A DNA stretch of 64,000 bases from Rotaria sordida. Lineage: Eukaryota; Rotifera; Eurotatoria; Philodinida; Philodinidae. The stretch covers positions 1 to 64,000 of the forward strand of contig CAJNOL010000560.1 of the NCBI GenBank assembly GCA_905250125.1. Reading direction: 5' to 3'. Positions 26,805-40,184 of the stretch are shown in pieces. Within the stretch, counting starts at the first letter, position 1. Every line of letters begins with the position of its first letter. Made by a program: the position numbers and the translations under genes. Below the pieces are notes generated by a model, which saw only the letters and a program-made list of their open reading frames with translations, did no database searches and was not told the DNA's origin.

Positions 26805-26935
26805 TGTCTTTCTTAAATTGTAGAGCTTTTCACATTGCATCTGGTCATATCTTTTGTTTTTTTTCGATAAAACGAATTAACTGATGAAAAAATGAAATGC
26901 AAAAAGCGGTTATTAATTATGTCTCCATCTGGTCG
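26805..26935. mobile_element. Solo transposon end related to the 24.0 kb element
   Basis: The stretch TTGTAGAGCTTTTCACATTG (26818) followed by TTTCGATAAAACGAATTAAC and ATGAAATGCAAAAAGCGGTT, ending near GTCTCCATCTGG, parallels the right end of the element at 24003-24767. It borders the inverted transposase half and is probably that element's terminus. Confidence 0.65.
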
Positions 26936-27258
26936 ATATATATAGATGTCGCTTTAAAACTCTGAAATTCTCAAAAAATAAGTACCTATTTCAAAATAAA
27001 TTATTCAAACATTTGTTTTAAAATTAATTTATCAAGTTTTTAACTAAAACGGAAAAATCCAAATCACCATCTTTATCAGTAATCCTCTATTCTGATGTAT
27101 TTTATATGAGTCAAACATCCTCCTAGTGTGTCATTGTTGCAGCCCACTATATATTACACAACTGATTATTCATTCACATTCATTCATTCATTCATTTGTA
27201 CGTTTTGCTCAATCGTAAGTTAACTTTAAACTTTCATTAATATATAATTTAATTTATA
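26936..27258. promoter_or_regulatory. Upstream region of the small intronless gene
   Basis: AT-rich DNA with a CATT-type short repeat (TTCATTCATTCATTCATT, ~27176-27195) before the start at 27259. No defined core promoter motif can be assigned; TATATAATTTAATTTATA lies directly before the ATG. Confidence 0.3.
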
Positions 27259-27630
27259 ATGCCACAACAAAATGAACATCTATCTTTTACATCAGATGAA
27301 TTTGTCTTCGATATGGATTATTCCGAAGCACGTAATATACTTGACTTAACAACAACAAAACAAAAACAACTTCGTCGACAACGTTCACAAACATTATATA
27401 CACAATTATTACTTAAACGAACATATGTACATGTATGTGAATTATTAAATTCAGATTGTTTAATAGAAAAACCTATACCATTATCAACAGTTGATACAAA
27501 TAAACGAAAATTATCATCTGATCATCATGATGTATCATCGAAAAGTAAAAAATGTAAAAATTCTATTGATAATGATATTTTACAATTTCTTCGTGAATTA
27601 AATTCTGTCAAAGTAACAAACAGGTATTAA
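27259..27630 (+). CDS. Intronless hypothetical protein with basic C-terminal region
   Basis: A single open frame of 123 residues, starting MPQQNEHLSF. Codon use is like the recognised genes (AT-ending, few rare codons), unlike the random open frames nearby, which supports a real gene. The N-terminal third is acidic (DEFVFDMDYSEARNILDL), followed by a predicted helical, basic middle (QKQLRRQRSQTLYTQLLL then KRTYVHVCELL). After that comes a Ser/Lys-rich region with possible nuclear localisation clusters (NKRKLSS and SKSKKCK) and a short helix, ILQFLRELNSVK. I do not recognise the family. The helix and NLS layout suggests a small nuclear regulator, but that is speculation. Intronless structure contrasts with all neighbours. 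Confidence 0.7.
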   Translation: MPQQNEHLSFTSDEFVFDMDYSEARNILDLTTTKQKQLRRQRSQTLYTQLLLKRTYVHVCELLNSDCLIEKPIPLSTVDTNKRKLSSDHHDVSSKSKKCKNSIDNDILQFLRELNSVKVTNRY

Positions 27631-29199
27631 AGAGAGATTAAAGTATATAAAATTATATACATAAAAAGAAAATTTAGTGAATACATCGAACTCTCTTCAT
27701 GTTGTTCATCTATTGGACAAACAATGTCAATTGCAGTGGTCGTGTAAGTTTTCTAGTTTCAAACAAGACATACACATTCGTGCTATTCGGTGAATGATCT
27801 CGTTTTTCTTTTTTTGTTTTCTTGTTTTTTGTTTTCTTCGTTTACTTTATCAGATATGTTGTAGTGTATAATAAAACACATGAGGCAGTGTGCCCTGATA
27901 TATGATTTATTTTGTGATCAAGACAATAAGATTATTATACATATATATATACGTATATCTCGTGAGCCTTTTTTCTATTGTTCTATTCCCCGTTTTGATT
28001 TCTTATAGACGAAAACAATCAACAGATACATCCTGATGGTGATTTATTGTGGTAAATATTTCTAGGTTTTAATACAATGGAGAAAAAAAAAACAAACAGT
28101 TCAACGATTGGTGTAATTCATAACAATATATCAATGATTCATAGGTTATGTTTTTTTTGTTGAAATAAGATTTACTTGATTTCTCTTCAATTAAGAGATT
28201 TCCCGAATGTATATAAATGTCTCGACTACACATAAATAAAGGTAAAGAAACAAAAATGCTATATTATTAGAATTTCGAATATTATAATATTGAGCTGAAT
28301 GAAATCAAATAGGAATTTTGTTAAATATTGGCAATATATATGTATATATAATCTTTTATTCGATTAATGTAACAAGTTTGTCTTTAAATTTATATATATG
28401 AAAATTTAATACAAGAACAAAAAAGAATGAAATAATAATCGTAATTATTACAAAAAAAAAAAGGATTTCGTTTATAGAATTTATAATGTATTTTGTTTGC
28501 GATTAATAGAACAAAAGAAATCATATAAAAATAATGTTTAGTAAAAGTATAAAAGGAATTGAAATTTAGCATTTGATAATAATATCAAATTTAAAGGTGT
28601 TTGGATTATTTTCTTTATCGATTTGATTATTAATTATTTTGATATTGAAAAGATTCCTACAGTAAAATTATTCAATTGAATACTTTCATAGATTATTTAT
28701 TCAAGTTATTTCTTATCAAATGATTTCATAATGAGCTACGGAAAATTACAAGTCATCATGAGATGCCATAGTCGACTTCAAGTCTAATGCAAATATTAAT
28801 TTACATGTGATATATAATTTGAAGATATTTTCAATATTAAACAAAAGAAAAATGAGTACGTTAATTTTATGTATTTTTTTCTTTTGTACATTATATTGAT
28901 TTATTAAATAAATAAATTTTTTAAATGAACTAAAAATTTTATCATTATTGCACAAAAGTAAAATGTATAAATCCGTTATATAGAAAATCAAATAACCTAT
29001 ATCAAATCTTTCATTTTCAATAATAATGGGTAATTATAAAGTTTTTAGATAAGATGTTTGTAGACTTTTGACCTGTAAGAAAATATTTCTGATGAGTTAG
29101 AAATAGAAAATTTTGTTCGAGAGTAGTGAAATAATCTTTAATTTGGAAGTTAAAATCTTTATTTATATATATCAACTTGTAGATCAGAAACTATTCTAA
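27631..29199. other. Gene-free AT-rich spacer
   Basis: Probably includes the 3' UTR of the intronless gene. Later open frames (28390-28991, minus) are AT-driven and lack motifs. Nothing else recognised. Confidence 0.45.
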
Positions 29200-30161
29200 C
29201 GAGGAAAGGCCACCAACTGTCTCCTCGCTTTTGAGCTGAAACTCAGTTGATAATAGGTGTTCGAACGTGCTGATTCCGAATATCACAATGGTTTTTGCCC
29301 GCTTTCGATTTAAAGACTCATTTTTTAAAGATCTTGGTTTTTCAACCGAAAAACCATTTTCACTAAAAAATTTTCTTGACCTGTCCAAATGAAAGAGCAC
29401 GTCGTCAAACCTACAGAAAACAATTTTTCAAGGTTCTAAGCGAGTTTTCTGCGTCTAAAACTTAAAAAAAGAGGGAAAAACCGCTAATATTCTTACACAA
29501 TTTATGAAAGAGAAACTACTATTTTTCTTTCTTGGTGTCGAACGTTATATAACTCTGACACTCCATAAGAGTGTTAAAATTACATATATTTTTATAGACT
29601 GCTGCTCTTATAAATATTTTTCTACCGTTCTCTGTTCTTTGCACTGAATTATGCATCTCACATGCTTTGAAAATTTTTCTATAGCTGCTATCTGTGTTCA
29701 GTTTTTCCTTTTTACCAAATTCTTGTGAAATTGGAATGTATCATGATGTATATCATGTCTAACACATGCATGCAGCCTTCCTCTTTGAATGCCTTTGATA
29801 AGTAAAAAAACAGAACAGAAAGAAAAACTGTAGTTTTTCTTTCATAAATTGTGTAAGAATATTAGCGGTTTTTCCCTCTTTTTTTAAGTTTTAGACGCAG
29901 AAAACTCGCTCAAAACCTCGCTTAGAACCTTGAAAAATTGTTTTCTGTAGGTTTGACGACGTGCTCTTTCATTTGGACAGGTCAAGAAAATTTTTTAGTG
30001 AAAATGGTTTTTCGGTTGAAAAACCAAGATCTTTAGAAAATGAGTCTTTAATTCGAAAGCGGGCAAAAACCATTGTGATATTCGGAATCAGCACGTTCGA
30101 TTACCTATGGTCAACTGAGTTTCAGCTCAACAGCGAGGAGACAGTTGGTGGCCTTTCCTCG
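29200..30161. mobile_element. 962 bp foldback element flanked by TAA, with an open frame in each arm
   Basis: Long inverted arms, 29200-~29535 and ~29817-30161, end in CGAGGAAAGGCCACCAACTG. TAA lies directly outside both ends (29197-29199 and 30162-30164). A 3 bp TWA-type duplication is typical of PIF/Harbinger elements, though TA-type targets cannot be excluded. Each arm holds the same open frame pointing outward (29191-29400 minus, 29961-30164 plus), starting MLFHLDRSRKFFSENGFSVE, with only a few differences between arms. A ~280 bp non-palindromic loop lies between them. No transposase domain. High arm identity suggests recent origin or arm-to-arm conversion. Confidence 0.85.
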
Positions 30162-30294
30162 TAAGAAATACCTTATTTGAAGATTTTTTTTTCTCTTATG
30201 ATGAGACACCTCAATTTTTGTTTTTCCTTAATACTCATTTGTGAAAAATCAACAACTGTTTTACACTGAAAGGACATCTTTAAAAAACCTCTGA

Positions 30295-30412
30295 CAGGCG
30301 TCTGTTGCGATCTATGACGTTTTCCAACAGGCATCTGTCATCATCTGTGCTAATCTCTGGCAGGCATCTGTCACCATCTGTGATCATCTTTGTCGGGCGC
30401 CTGTTATGGCCT
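30295..30412. repeat. 33 bp minisatellite, ~3.5 copies
   Basis: Units begin CAGGCGTCTGT / CAGGCATCTGT / CAGGCATCTGT / CGGGCGCCTGT at 30295, 30328, 30361 and 30394, an exact 33 bp period. Because 33 is a multiple of three the array stays open in one frame, but the surrounding 68-codon frame shows no other sign of being a gene. It lies ~130 bp outside the foldback element and is GC-richer than its surroundings. Confidence 0.88.
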
Positions 30413-33400
30413 AGGAGGAGGGAGTTCAAATTTTTATTCCTATACTTCGAAACTCCTTTTAGAGATCGTGTTACACAAAATTATGGCTCGTCTGAAATAC
30501 TTTTGAAGTAGGTAAAAATGAACAAATTATGTTCGTCGAAAATATTGGCTCATAAATTTTCTAGCCGGTCAAAAGTCTACAAATATCTTGTATAGAAACT
30601 TTCTGATCATTCGATATAATTTTCAAGAATCAAATTACTTTTATTTTTATTCTTTTATTAAACTAATCTATAGTGCAAAAATCTATGCACAATATATTCG
30701 TTCATTTTTTTTTTTTTTGATCATTAAAAGATGATTGATTAGAGCTAGAAGTGATTAGTTAGAACCAGTGAGAATGAGATTGAACAACTACAAGTAAATT
30801 TTCTGAAAAAAGTCTAAAATTATGTTTGCAGAAAGTAAAGTACTGGTTTCGGTACAATTATTAGTTTGTATCTTAGAATAGCTCCAACTCAACATTACTG
30901 AATTCTGTACAAAATAAGTTATTACAATAATCGAAATGCATTTCCAATAAATCGCTAGTTTCTATGGAAATCAGTATTGGTCAAAAAAAAAACCATTAGT
31001 TTTAAAATCTATCGTGCAAAAGTAAATAACATACTTTGTACAGTAAACTTTGCTCTACAAAACTGGACCATTAAAAATTGTCTAGCCTAAAATAGTATTC
31101 TGTACAACTACTGTTTTGAAATAATCTATTTGATAGTTGTCGAATATTACTTTAGAATGAGAAGAGAAAGAGCGAAAAAATTCTGATTCGAACCGTCTGA
31201 GTTTAAGTGACCGAAAAATGAGTAAATATTTTGTGCTAAGATATCCGTACTATAAGTTAAATTGATTGGAATTTTTAGTCTTAATTGTGATATGTTTACA
31301 TAATAGAAAATATTTTCCGAACAACACATATTGATATACATATTTGATTGGATGGAATTTTAATAGCATTCTCTGTTTTTTCAAAACAAAAGTTTGAGTA
31401 TTGCGTTTGTATGATGGAGAGAACTTTTATAGTATATATAAAACTATACCTCAACTTGAATGCATTCTGTTTTATCCCTTCTCCTTCTGATTCTTATATA
31501 AAATATGTGTATAATTCCATATATGTTATATCTCAAAAAAGATTACAGGTATCATTTTTTTTATACAGTAAACGTTAACAGAAGTTACCTCAATTTCTTT
31601 TTTTGGATGCTATTTACAAGCAATGAAAAATTGTAAAAGAGCTCACATCAACCATAACACGATTATCTGTAAGACTATTATTTATTATCCGTACGAGCTC
31701 TAGTCAATAAAATAAGTTGCTGCTAGTTTATCATGGACATATGACGGTTCTAGAGACAACCTGATTATGAGAAGAACAAGGATTTCTCAAACATTTTAGG
31801 GAATTTCTGTTCCCGTGATTTTCCTACGGGAACGAGATAGGAAAAGAAACAATGACCCACGATTCGAGTTCTTACATACAATTAGAGATACATGATAGTT
31901 AATTGATGTTCTGCCGAAAAAAAAATGTTTCTAATTGACGATTTCGAACTTTGAATATTTTATCTGAGAAGAAGTATGAAATCAGTGAGAATTTAATGTA
32001 TTTTCTATACATTCAAATATTCTCTTATGAATTTAATATTATCATTTAACTATGAGAATTTTTACAACTTACAATTTAAGATTGATGAATATACTAAATG
32101 ATGATTTTCAAAATTATCGACCAGGTATTGTTTTTTCTTCCTTTGTTCTTTTCTATTGTATAATATAGAAGAAAGATGAGTCGGTTTTCTTAATAATGCG
32201 TTCTATTATGCAGAATCATTTCACAGAGTATAAAAACCACGGTAAGTATTCATGAAGCCATAATTATGGATTTATTTGGTTTGCTCGTAGTCAGAGTGAA
32301 GTGATGTTTTAACACTTATGACACATAGCGTAGGAACGAATTGCTGTAAAGTTGATAATATAATTTGTAAGATACTTGAAATAGGACCCGCTGATTTTCA
32401 TTTTATCAATTTCCATGACTTTGGCGACCAAGAGATATGAGCCTAAAAGTCTTCGATTCACACATTTTTAGTTCTCATCAGAGTTCCAGTTCTAAATATT
32501 GAGCTCACACTTTCTCATCATATGATGAGGATTTCGGGTTACGCTAAATAAATTTTTTTATAGTGATGAAAAATTAATAAATCATCAGAAGTTAAATCTG
32601 GTTTAAACCAAAGATTTTCAAGTTCACTTTTCTGAACAATTTTTAATCAATTGTCAGAAATTCTTAATAATAGCTAGTAGCTGTCAATTCATGCTTTCAT
32701 TAAAAAACCATCAAAAAAAGATTTGCTTCTGTTGTGAAAATGATTCCAACTATTATCCTTATGTAATTATGAAAATATCTAGGTTATAGAGAATATCTAA
32801 AAATATTTTATTTAGCATAAAAATCCTTATATGAATTTCACATTGTATACCATCGTGGAACTGTAGTCTTGTTTGAATAACTTTTGATAGGAATATCGTA
32901 GAGATCTGTTATTTTTATCATTCAAGAGAGAAGACTAGTTTATTCTATTCGAGATTAAATAAAACTTTCCTTGAGACCCTTCGGTTTCAGTCAATTGATC
33001 TGTGATCATCCGGAGAAGCTGCTAATCAGGAGTAATTTACCATGCTAAGTCGAATGGTGATATTTGTTTTTAGGTTCGAACTGATATGCCGATTCTTTCG
33101 TTACATAAAAGTTGATTGTGAAATTTCAGAAATATTGAGATAACAGTGTCAAATCAGAAACAATAAATATCACTATTCAACTCAGCATTATAAATTGCGT
33201 CAGTCTAGCTGCTTTTTCAGATAGTCAAAATCAATTCGCTAAAATCGCAGGTCTCAGAAAAAAGTCTTATAACTCTCGAATGGAACAAACTAGAAATTCC
33301 GATCTTGTGTAGAGCGAAAGAGAAAGGTTTTTTTTTCTATTGAAAGGAAAATAGCTTCAGAATATCTTTTTCAAAAATTTATCTAATTAGTCTATTGCTG

Positions 33401-34909
33401 ATCAGTCAAATTTCTATGAATTCAGATCTTTTCTCTTGAATAGTGAAACTACAGATCTCGATAATGTTTCTATCAAAATTTATTCAAAAAAAAAACAGTT
33501 GAGCACATTATATTTTGAAATGAATAGTAGTTCGTCAATTTATATATTAACCGGACTGGTTTTTAGTCAAGAATTTCAATCGATCGATCCGATTCAATCG
33601 AAAAAAAAAACTCTACCGACTCCAAGTATGACCTGTAGTCAGCTGAATATTCTTTATGTTCAACATTCTCGATGGAATCTTGAATTCATCTATTATTCGT
33701 TGAATATAATTATAGTCCTTTGGTAATTTTTGCTAGAGGATAGAATAGACAGATCATGGAATTGTATTTATAAAAAAGTTGAAAGAAAATGTGTAACATA
33801 AACTTTTTATATTTATATATTTGACATAAATGACAACAGATCAGTGATATTCACAGGTTGATATTTTCATATCCTACTTCATCGGATTGGATAGGCTGGC
33901 AGAGCAAGGTACCTTACAAAATCGATACTCTATGTCAATTATACTTTTCAATTGAATTCAAAAACGATAATGTTTTCCTATTGAGAATTGCTTATGAGCG
34001 TAAGAATTTGAAGAAGACAAAATCGAGTCATCGATAAGACAGGATGGAGATGAATTTGATGCACCATTAAGATCCGCAGAAGATAGTAAATGTTATTGTC
34101 ATAACCAAATGTCAGTTAATCTTTTGCGTTAATGTAGTATAAGAAATTCTCGGTTTTTTTTTGACACTCAAGAAAACGTTCTTTTTGTGAGGATCAAATT
34201 TATAAGATATAAAGACCTAACTCTGCCTTATGAGTACTTCTACAATAGATTTATATAGAAAAGTAATATCTTTAATGTCTATCAAGGGCTTTAATCAACA
34301 AATCTAGAAATACTATTCCTACTATTTGTTTTTAATGAAAGCCATTAAACGTTATCGTCTTCTTCTATTTTGATACTAACATCTACATCTTCATCTTGCT
34401 TTTTTTTTCTCTCTTTGATTGACTTCTCTGTAATTCTTTGTATTTGTAATATGATATATAAGTTTCTTTGACAAAGAATTATCGTTAATAAGTTGTTGCA
34501 ACATCTATAAGTAAGTATATTTCTTTTTTCTGATCATCTCACCTGATAATCACTAGTGATTATTCAATTAGTAAATCAATCTTCATTTCTATTAGTTGCT
34601 TTTCGAAAATTGAATTAATTCTAGCAGATTCATGGCTTCTATATGATTATAATCACAATGCTTTATTGCATATACAAAAGACATCAATACATAATTTCTT
34701 TTTTTTTTTTTTATATAAAATACATAAAAATTTATTGTCATTTTGATGAGTATTAATGCATTTATTTCCGTAAGAACAAAAAAAAAAGAAATAATGCATT
34801 ATAGAACATTATGATGCATGATAATGTTCATTATTTCTAATTATTTTTTTTGAAAAAAATTTCCTATATGAATAATTTGATATATGGTTTCTTGTCATTC
34901 TTGTTTTCT

Positions 34910-34925
34910 TGATGTAGCTACATCA
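34910..34925. repeat. Perfect 16 bp palindrome
   Basis: TGATGTAGCTACATCA is its own reverse complement. It stands alone in AT-rich DNA with no gene nearby; function unknown. Confidence 0.6.
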
Positions 34926-36727
34926 TGAAAAAATATATCGACGCAATATGAGAAATAATCATATCAAATAAAGACGGAAAGACGGTGTCGAATGGAAAAG
35001 ACTCTTAAAAAGCTGTCAATGAATTCTTATCGCCTATAGGCATCTTAGTCAATACAAAGAATAATATTACTTAGATTATTATCAAATATTAGAAGTCATA
35101 CGTGTTTAAATGACTTTAGGGTATGATTACTAATATTATAACGATGGATGATAACGGTCAAGACGTGCAAAAAACACACACACACAATGAAATCATTCTA
35201 ATTTAATAGAGAGTACTATTAATACAAACCATGCAATGTATATGATAGATTACATATAGAAAATAAAAGCTTTAAAAATTGTCGACAAAGAATTAAATCT
35301 ATAAATAAATAGATAATTATTTCGAATAACTTTATTCATAATATAATTTTGATTATATAAGAAGAATATTTCTATGTTGTAGACATTGATATATATATAT
35401 CTAAATAATCAAATAAAATAAAAATAAATCCTGAGGAAAAATAATAATTATTAGAAGTTGCTAAATAATCAATTAATTGTAAATTTATTAATCATAGAAA
35501 TCTATATAATGTATTTGTATTGGAAAAAATTGTATTGCATGACTAAATGAATTAACTTAATACAAGGATTTATTGTTTATCAATAGTAATGTTCTAGAAA
35601 ACAGATTAAATCAATTGAATTATTCGATAGTTGTCGTCTCGTTTAATAGGAAACATTATATGTAACAGATTGTTATAATTCATCATGCTATGTATTGTCT
35701 CAAAGAAAAAAAAAACAGTATTGGCAATGACACTATCATTAGTAACACATGTAGTTGTCTTTCTCAATCGAACTTTGATTATTGACCAAAGTTTACCATT
35801 GAATTGATATGGTAATTTCTATATAGCAAATAATTGAATTCAAATATTTACTATTGAAAAAAGAAAAAGAAAAAAAGGACTCTTATCTTTAGTCAACAAA
35901 TCATATTAATTATCACTTGGAATCTATCTGTTTATTGTGATAGTTCCTCTTATATAAAGATTTTTTGTTTGCGATTTGTTTTGCATAAAAATAAGTATGA
36001 AGATGGATTTATTTTTTTTTACCATTTCATTAAAGATTCAAGGGTTTTATCAAAGGATTATTTAGTCAATATAAATTTTGTTCTTACTGGAATGTCTAAT
36101 GATCAAGGCTTCTTTTTTTTTTGTTTCTAAAATAAAAACTAAACAATATAAATTATTTTTATAATATCTTGAAATTGAAAATTAAAATTTCAATGACGTA
36201 TTTATATCCGTAAAGATTTTTCTATTTATTTATTATAATCTTTAAATATAAGAAGATAAAATAACGGCACTCTAACGACTTATTATTAGTTGATCTCTTG
36301 ATACCGCTTATTATCGGCAACCGAGTGATATAACTACTTTGAGATAAATATTTGATTAGTAATCATTTCCTGACTTTCATGTCATGCAATTCTAGTCTAC
36401 GAACAAATAGAATAGAGTCTAAGATTTCCATAAAATAAATAAGAAATATGATATACTTCCGATATTGTTAATAAAAATATTATTTATTTCTTTTGATTTC
36501 ATAGAAGAAAGAAGAAAAAAACAACAACAATAATAAAAGATTTTTCTCAGAAAAAAAAAAATTATTTCTGTGTTTTGTTAGAAAATATGAGTAGACACAA
36601 CAACAAGAAATCAGTTTAATATAATTTGGCATTTATTTCTAAAAATATTTGACCTTATTTTTTTTTAATTATCTACGATCATCATCTGCAGGAAAATATC
36701 ACTTGTGACCTTTATTGTCTTTTTACT

Positions 36728-36760
36728 TAATAATAATAATAATAGTAATAATAATAATAG
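36728..36760. repeat. (AAT)n microsatellite
   Basis: Ten or so AAT/ATA units with one interruption (AATAGTAAT). Confidence 0.8.
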
Positions 36761-39700
36761 ATATCATACGACATATTATTTATATATTCATTGTTTTTCT
36801 TTTTTTTACTATATTATTCATATTTAAGGATTATATTAAATACTTAGTATTATTTTCATTCATAAATAAAGATTTTCAAATTTAGAAAATCCCACAAAAA
36901 AAAAAATTTAAGATATTTTTTATGGTTTCATATGTTACATATGGTACAATGATTAATGGTTAATAATTAATTACATTTGGTTTGCTTGATGTTTTCGCGC
37001 ATGAATATATGTCATGTAAAATCTGTTATTGTTATTTAGCAAAAAACCAATAAAGAAAAAAGAATATATGGTGAAGGTCATAAATGATAGTTTTTGTTGT
37101 TGATAATGATTATAAAAGAATATGTTCGAAAATTTTTTTTAAAAATAAATATCAAAATTATATTAAATTAATCTTCTAGTATCTTTGTTTTTTTCGTTTT
37201 CAAAAACATATATATCATACAGTATGATTGTAGTTAGGAAAAAAAAAATTTTTTTTTTTTGAAGAACATATCAACATAAACAATTGTTGCTATCAATAGA
37301 GATTTCCTATATATATATATATGTATTTATATAATACTAACATCGACATTGAACGAATAGCATATTTCAGCTGTCGCATATAATGAGATGAGTCTCTTGA
37401 ATATTTTAATAATTCTTGAACACTAGAAAAAAGAAAATAACATTAATAAGCCACTCTCTATGCTTCTCAACGGAGAAAAACTGACACTTTATGAAAATAA
37501 AAATATACGTAAATATTTGACCTATATATTATCTTTTGAAAATTTACATTCTATTCATTTATATTACACGTTTGTTGATGATATAAACGAATTTCATTTC
37601 TAATAACAACAAAATTAACACTATTATGTCTCTCTAGAGAGAAACAAGGAAGAAAAAAAATAACAAACATCAAGTAAATGATCTTTTGAATAAATAAGAC
37701 TAAATAAAATGTAATAAAAGACTTCTCAATTTATTTCTTCCGTGAAATAAAATATTAACATTGACATATCAACTAAACAATTATCTAAACAGATTGTAAC
37801 TATCACTATTAAAGTCCTTCGCGTTTTTCTCATTTTATTACGTCATTCTTTTAGAGATATACGTTTTATTTGTATATATATATATGCATGTGTGTGTTGA
37901 TTATCAAATGTCATTTCCCATCTTAGCGAATTAGTGGAGCATTGCGATCGATCGATCGATTGCAAAAGCACATAAGGAGATCTCACTAATGTTATTGCTT
38001 CTTAGTCCTGGATAGGAAGAGTCTAAAGAAGAAGAAGAAAAAAAAAAGGAAGACGAAGATTAAGAAAGAGAAGCAGCAATAGATGACAATAATACTTCTA
38101 GAAACATACAAGTAATGTTCGTTGGCGTGCATAAGCGTAAAAGGATTGTGATGGAAAAGATTTGATTTTCTATCTTGATATACACGCTAAACAATTAATG
38201 GAGCGAGAAGACAATTTTGATGACAAAAATGAATAAAAGGATGTCTTTGTCATAAATGATAGATGAATAATCAATATTTATAATTAAGCATTCAAATCTA
38301 AATATTGTTAAAAAAATCATTTTTTGTTTTTTGTTTTATTTCGTTTATTTATTATTAACAGACAAAACTATTGTTCAAAATAAATAGCTAGTTACCAATG
38401 ACTGACAATTATCTGGTTGCGGATGCGTTAATTGATCTATATCTTGTCGTTATTCTCGTTTTTTTTATCATGTCGAGTCAAATCGCAATCTATCCATCTA
38501 TTGTTGAGAGATGCGCATGTCCTTGACATCCTTCATTGCTTTTACGCACACACACAGACACACATATATATATATAGATAAATATAGAGAAGGAAATTGT
38601 CCCGTCGCACGTACAATAACGACCTCCATCTATTGTCACTCTAGAAAGAAGAACAAGAGAAGAGATGCTCTCATGTTGTATTGTATTATTTTCAAAAATT
38701 ATCATCAACAATAGTAGCCAAAGATGCACGGCATGCCCGTATAACCAACAAATATTGATTGAAAGCGACAATTTTTTTTTTTTGTGCGTCGCGTTTTCTT
38801 TTTCCTCTTCTCTTCTCTTCTCTATCGTTCTCATCATAGAAAACGAACATAGTCTCTTCGTTTCTTTTCTTCGATATAATATTCTCTTCCCATTATTATT
38901 GTCGATATCTGTGGTATAAGATTATTTCCTTTACTACTCTTATTATGTATTTCGACCACCACTGATGTTAGTATAAAGGATACAGATCCTGCTGGGTACG
39001 CATTACCGTAATAAGCATGTAAGTTTACAATCTATTAGAAGATAGAAATCGAAATAGAAGAAAAAGGAAAAAGTAATCTTCCTTTGCTGGTTGATATTAT
39101 TTCTGCATATAGCAAAAAAAAAAGAAAGTACGTGTAATATATTACCTCTAGTTTCTGTCTAACTTGATTGAATGATGAAAAATAGGCAAGTTTCTTCATT
39201 CAATTTTTTTTCCTATCATCATTAACGATGCTGTTTTCAATTGTTGTTGTAGTCATACAATGGGGTTTTGTAACTCCCAAGATGATAGATAACTATAGTT
39301 ATTTCTACGACTGCTACTAGAACAAGAACATCAATGTTTTTTTTTTTGTTTTTCTATGTAATATTTCTTGGACACTAAGCAATATGAGATCAGTTTTTTA
39401 TATTTGTTGATGATTATATGTGTCTTTGTGGGTGTGTTCATTCTCTTCTCACTATATATATATATATATTATATTCGATAGCCAAAGCTATTCGTCTCAT
39501 CATTCTTTTTTTTTTTTTTGTTGTTTATATAGTTTTGAGAGTCTATTGAAGCGCGTGCACTCACTTCTACAATAATATGTGTTCGAATCGACGAGTGTAA
39601 AAAAAAGGAAAAATAGTTGGCATTGAGATAATCCCTAGATGAACACCAGTGAGAGAAAGATAGTGTGAGAAGCAAAAAAAAAAATAGAGAAAACTAGGAA

Positions 39701-39923
39701 TCATGAAAATAACCGAGGTAACTATTAGGCGTGTTTAGTAATGTGTTATGTATGTCTATAATTGAACTAATTGAGCGGTAGTCAAGTTGTAATGCTTATG
39801 ATGTTTGCTCATTGAATTTAAAATCTGTCGTTGTCGGTTTTCTATCCGTAGTTGTCAACGTGAAAATTTTCTTTTTCTTGTTTCTTATTAGAAATTTCTT
39901 TTCTTCTTTTTTTTTCTTCTTCT

Positions 39924-39924
<1 letters not shown>

Positions 39925-39948
<24 letters not shown>
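39925..39948. repeat. (CT)n microsatellite
   Basis: Twelve CT units inside a long pyrimidine tract ~260 bp upstream of the NCX start codon. A polypurine/polypyrimidine run at this spot could affect promoter structure, but that is speculative. Confidence 0.85.
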
Positions 39949-39954
<6 letters not shown>

Positions 39955-40113
39955 TTTTCTTCTTTTAACTATTGCCGATGTTGTAATGTCGTTGTTCCGG
40001 ATGAAAATAGATTTCCTCTTTTTTTTTTTTTTGATATTATATATTATAGAAGGAGAAAGAAGAGAAAAGTAGAGAAGAAAAATTTTTTGATTTCGAGTCA
40101 TGTTTTTCAACTA

Positions 40114-40184
40114 ATCATCATCATTATTATTATTATGATTATTTCTTTAGGATGTAAACACGTTTATCATCATCATCATCATTA
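40114..40184. repeat. ATC/ATT trinucleotide repeats
   Basis: Two blocks (40114-40135 and 40166-40184) of ATC and ATT triplets in the presumed 5' UTR of the exchanger gene. Confidence 0.7.

Noticed and set aside
39796-40110. 104-codon frame (-) and 86-codon frame (+) over the CT repeat
   Set aside because: Both consist mainly of dipeptide runs from the microsatellite; they lie in the presumed NCX promoter or 5' UTR.
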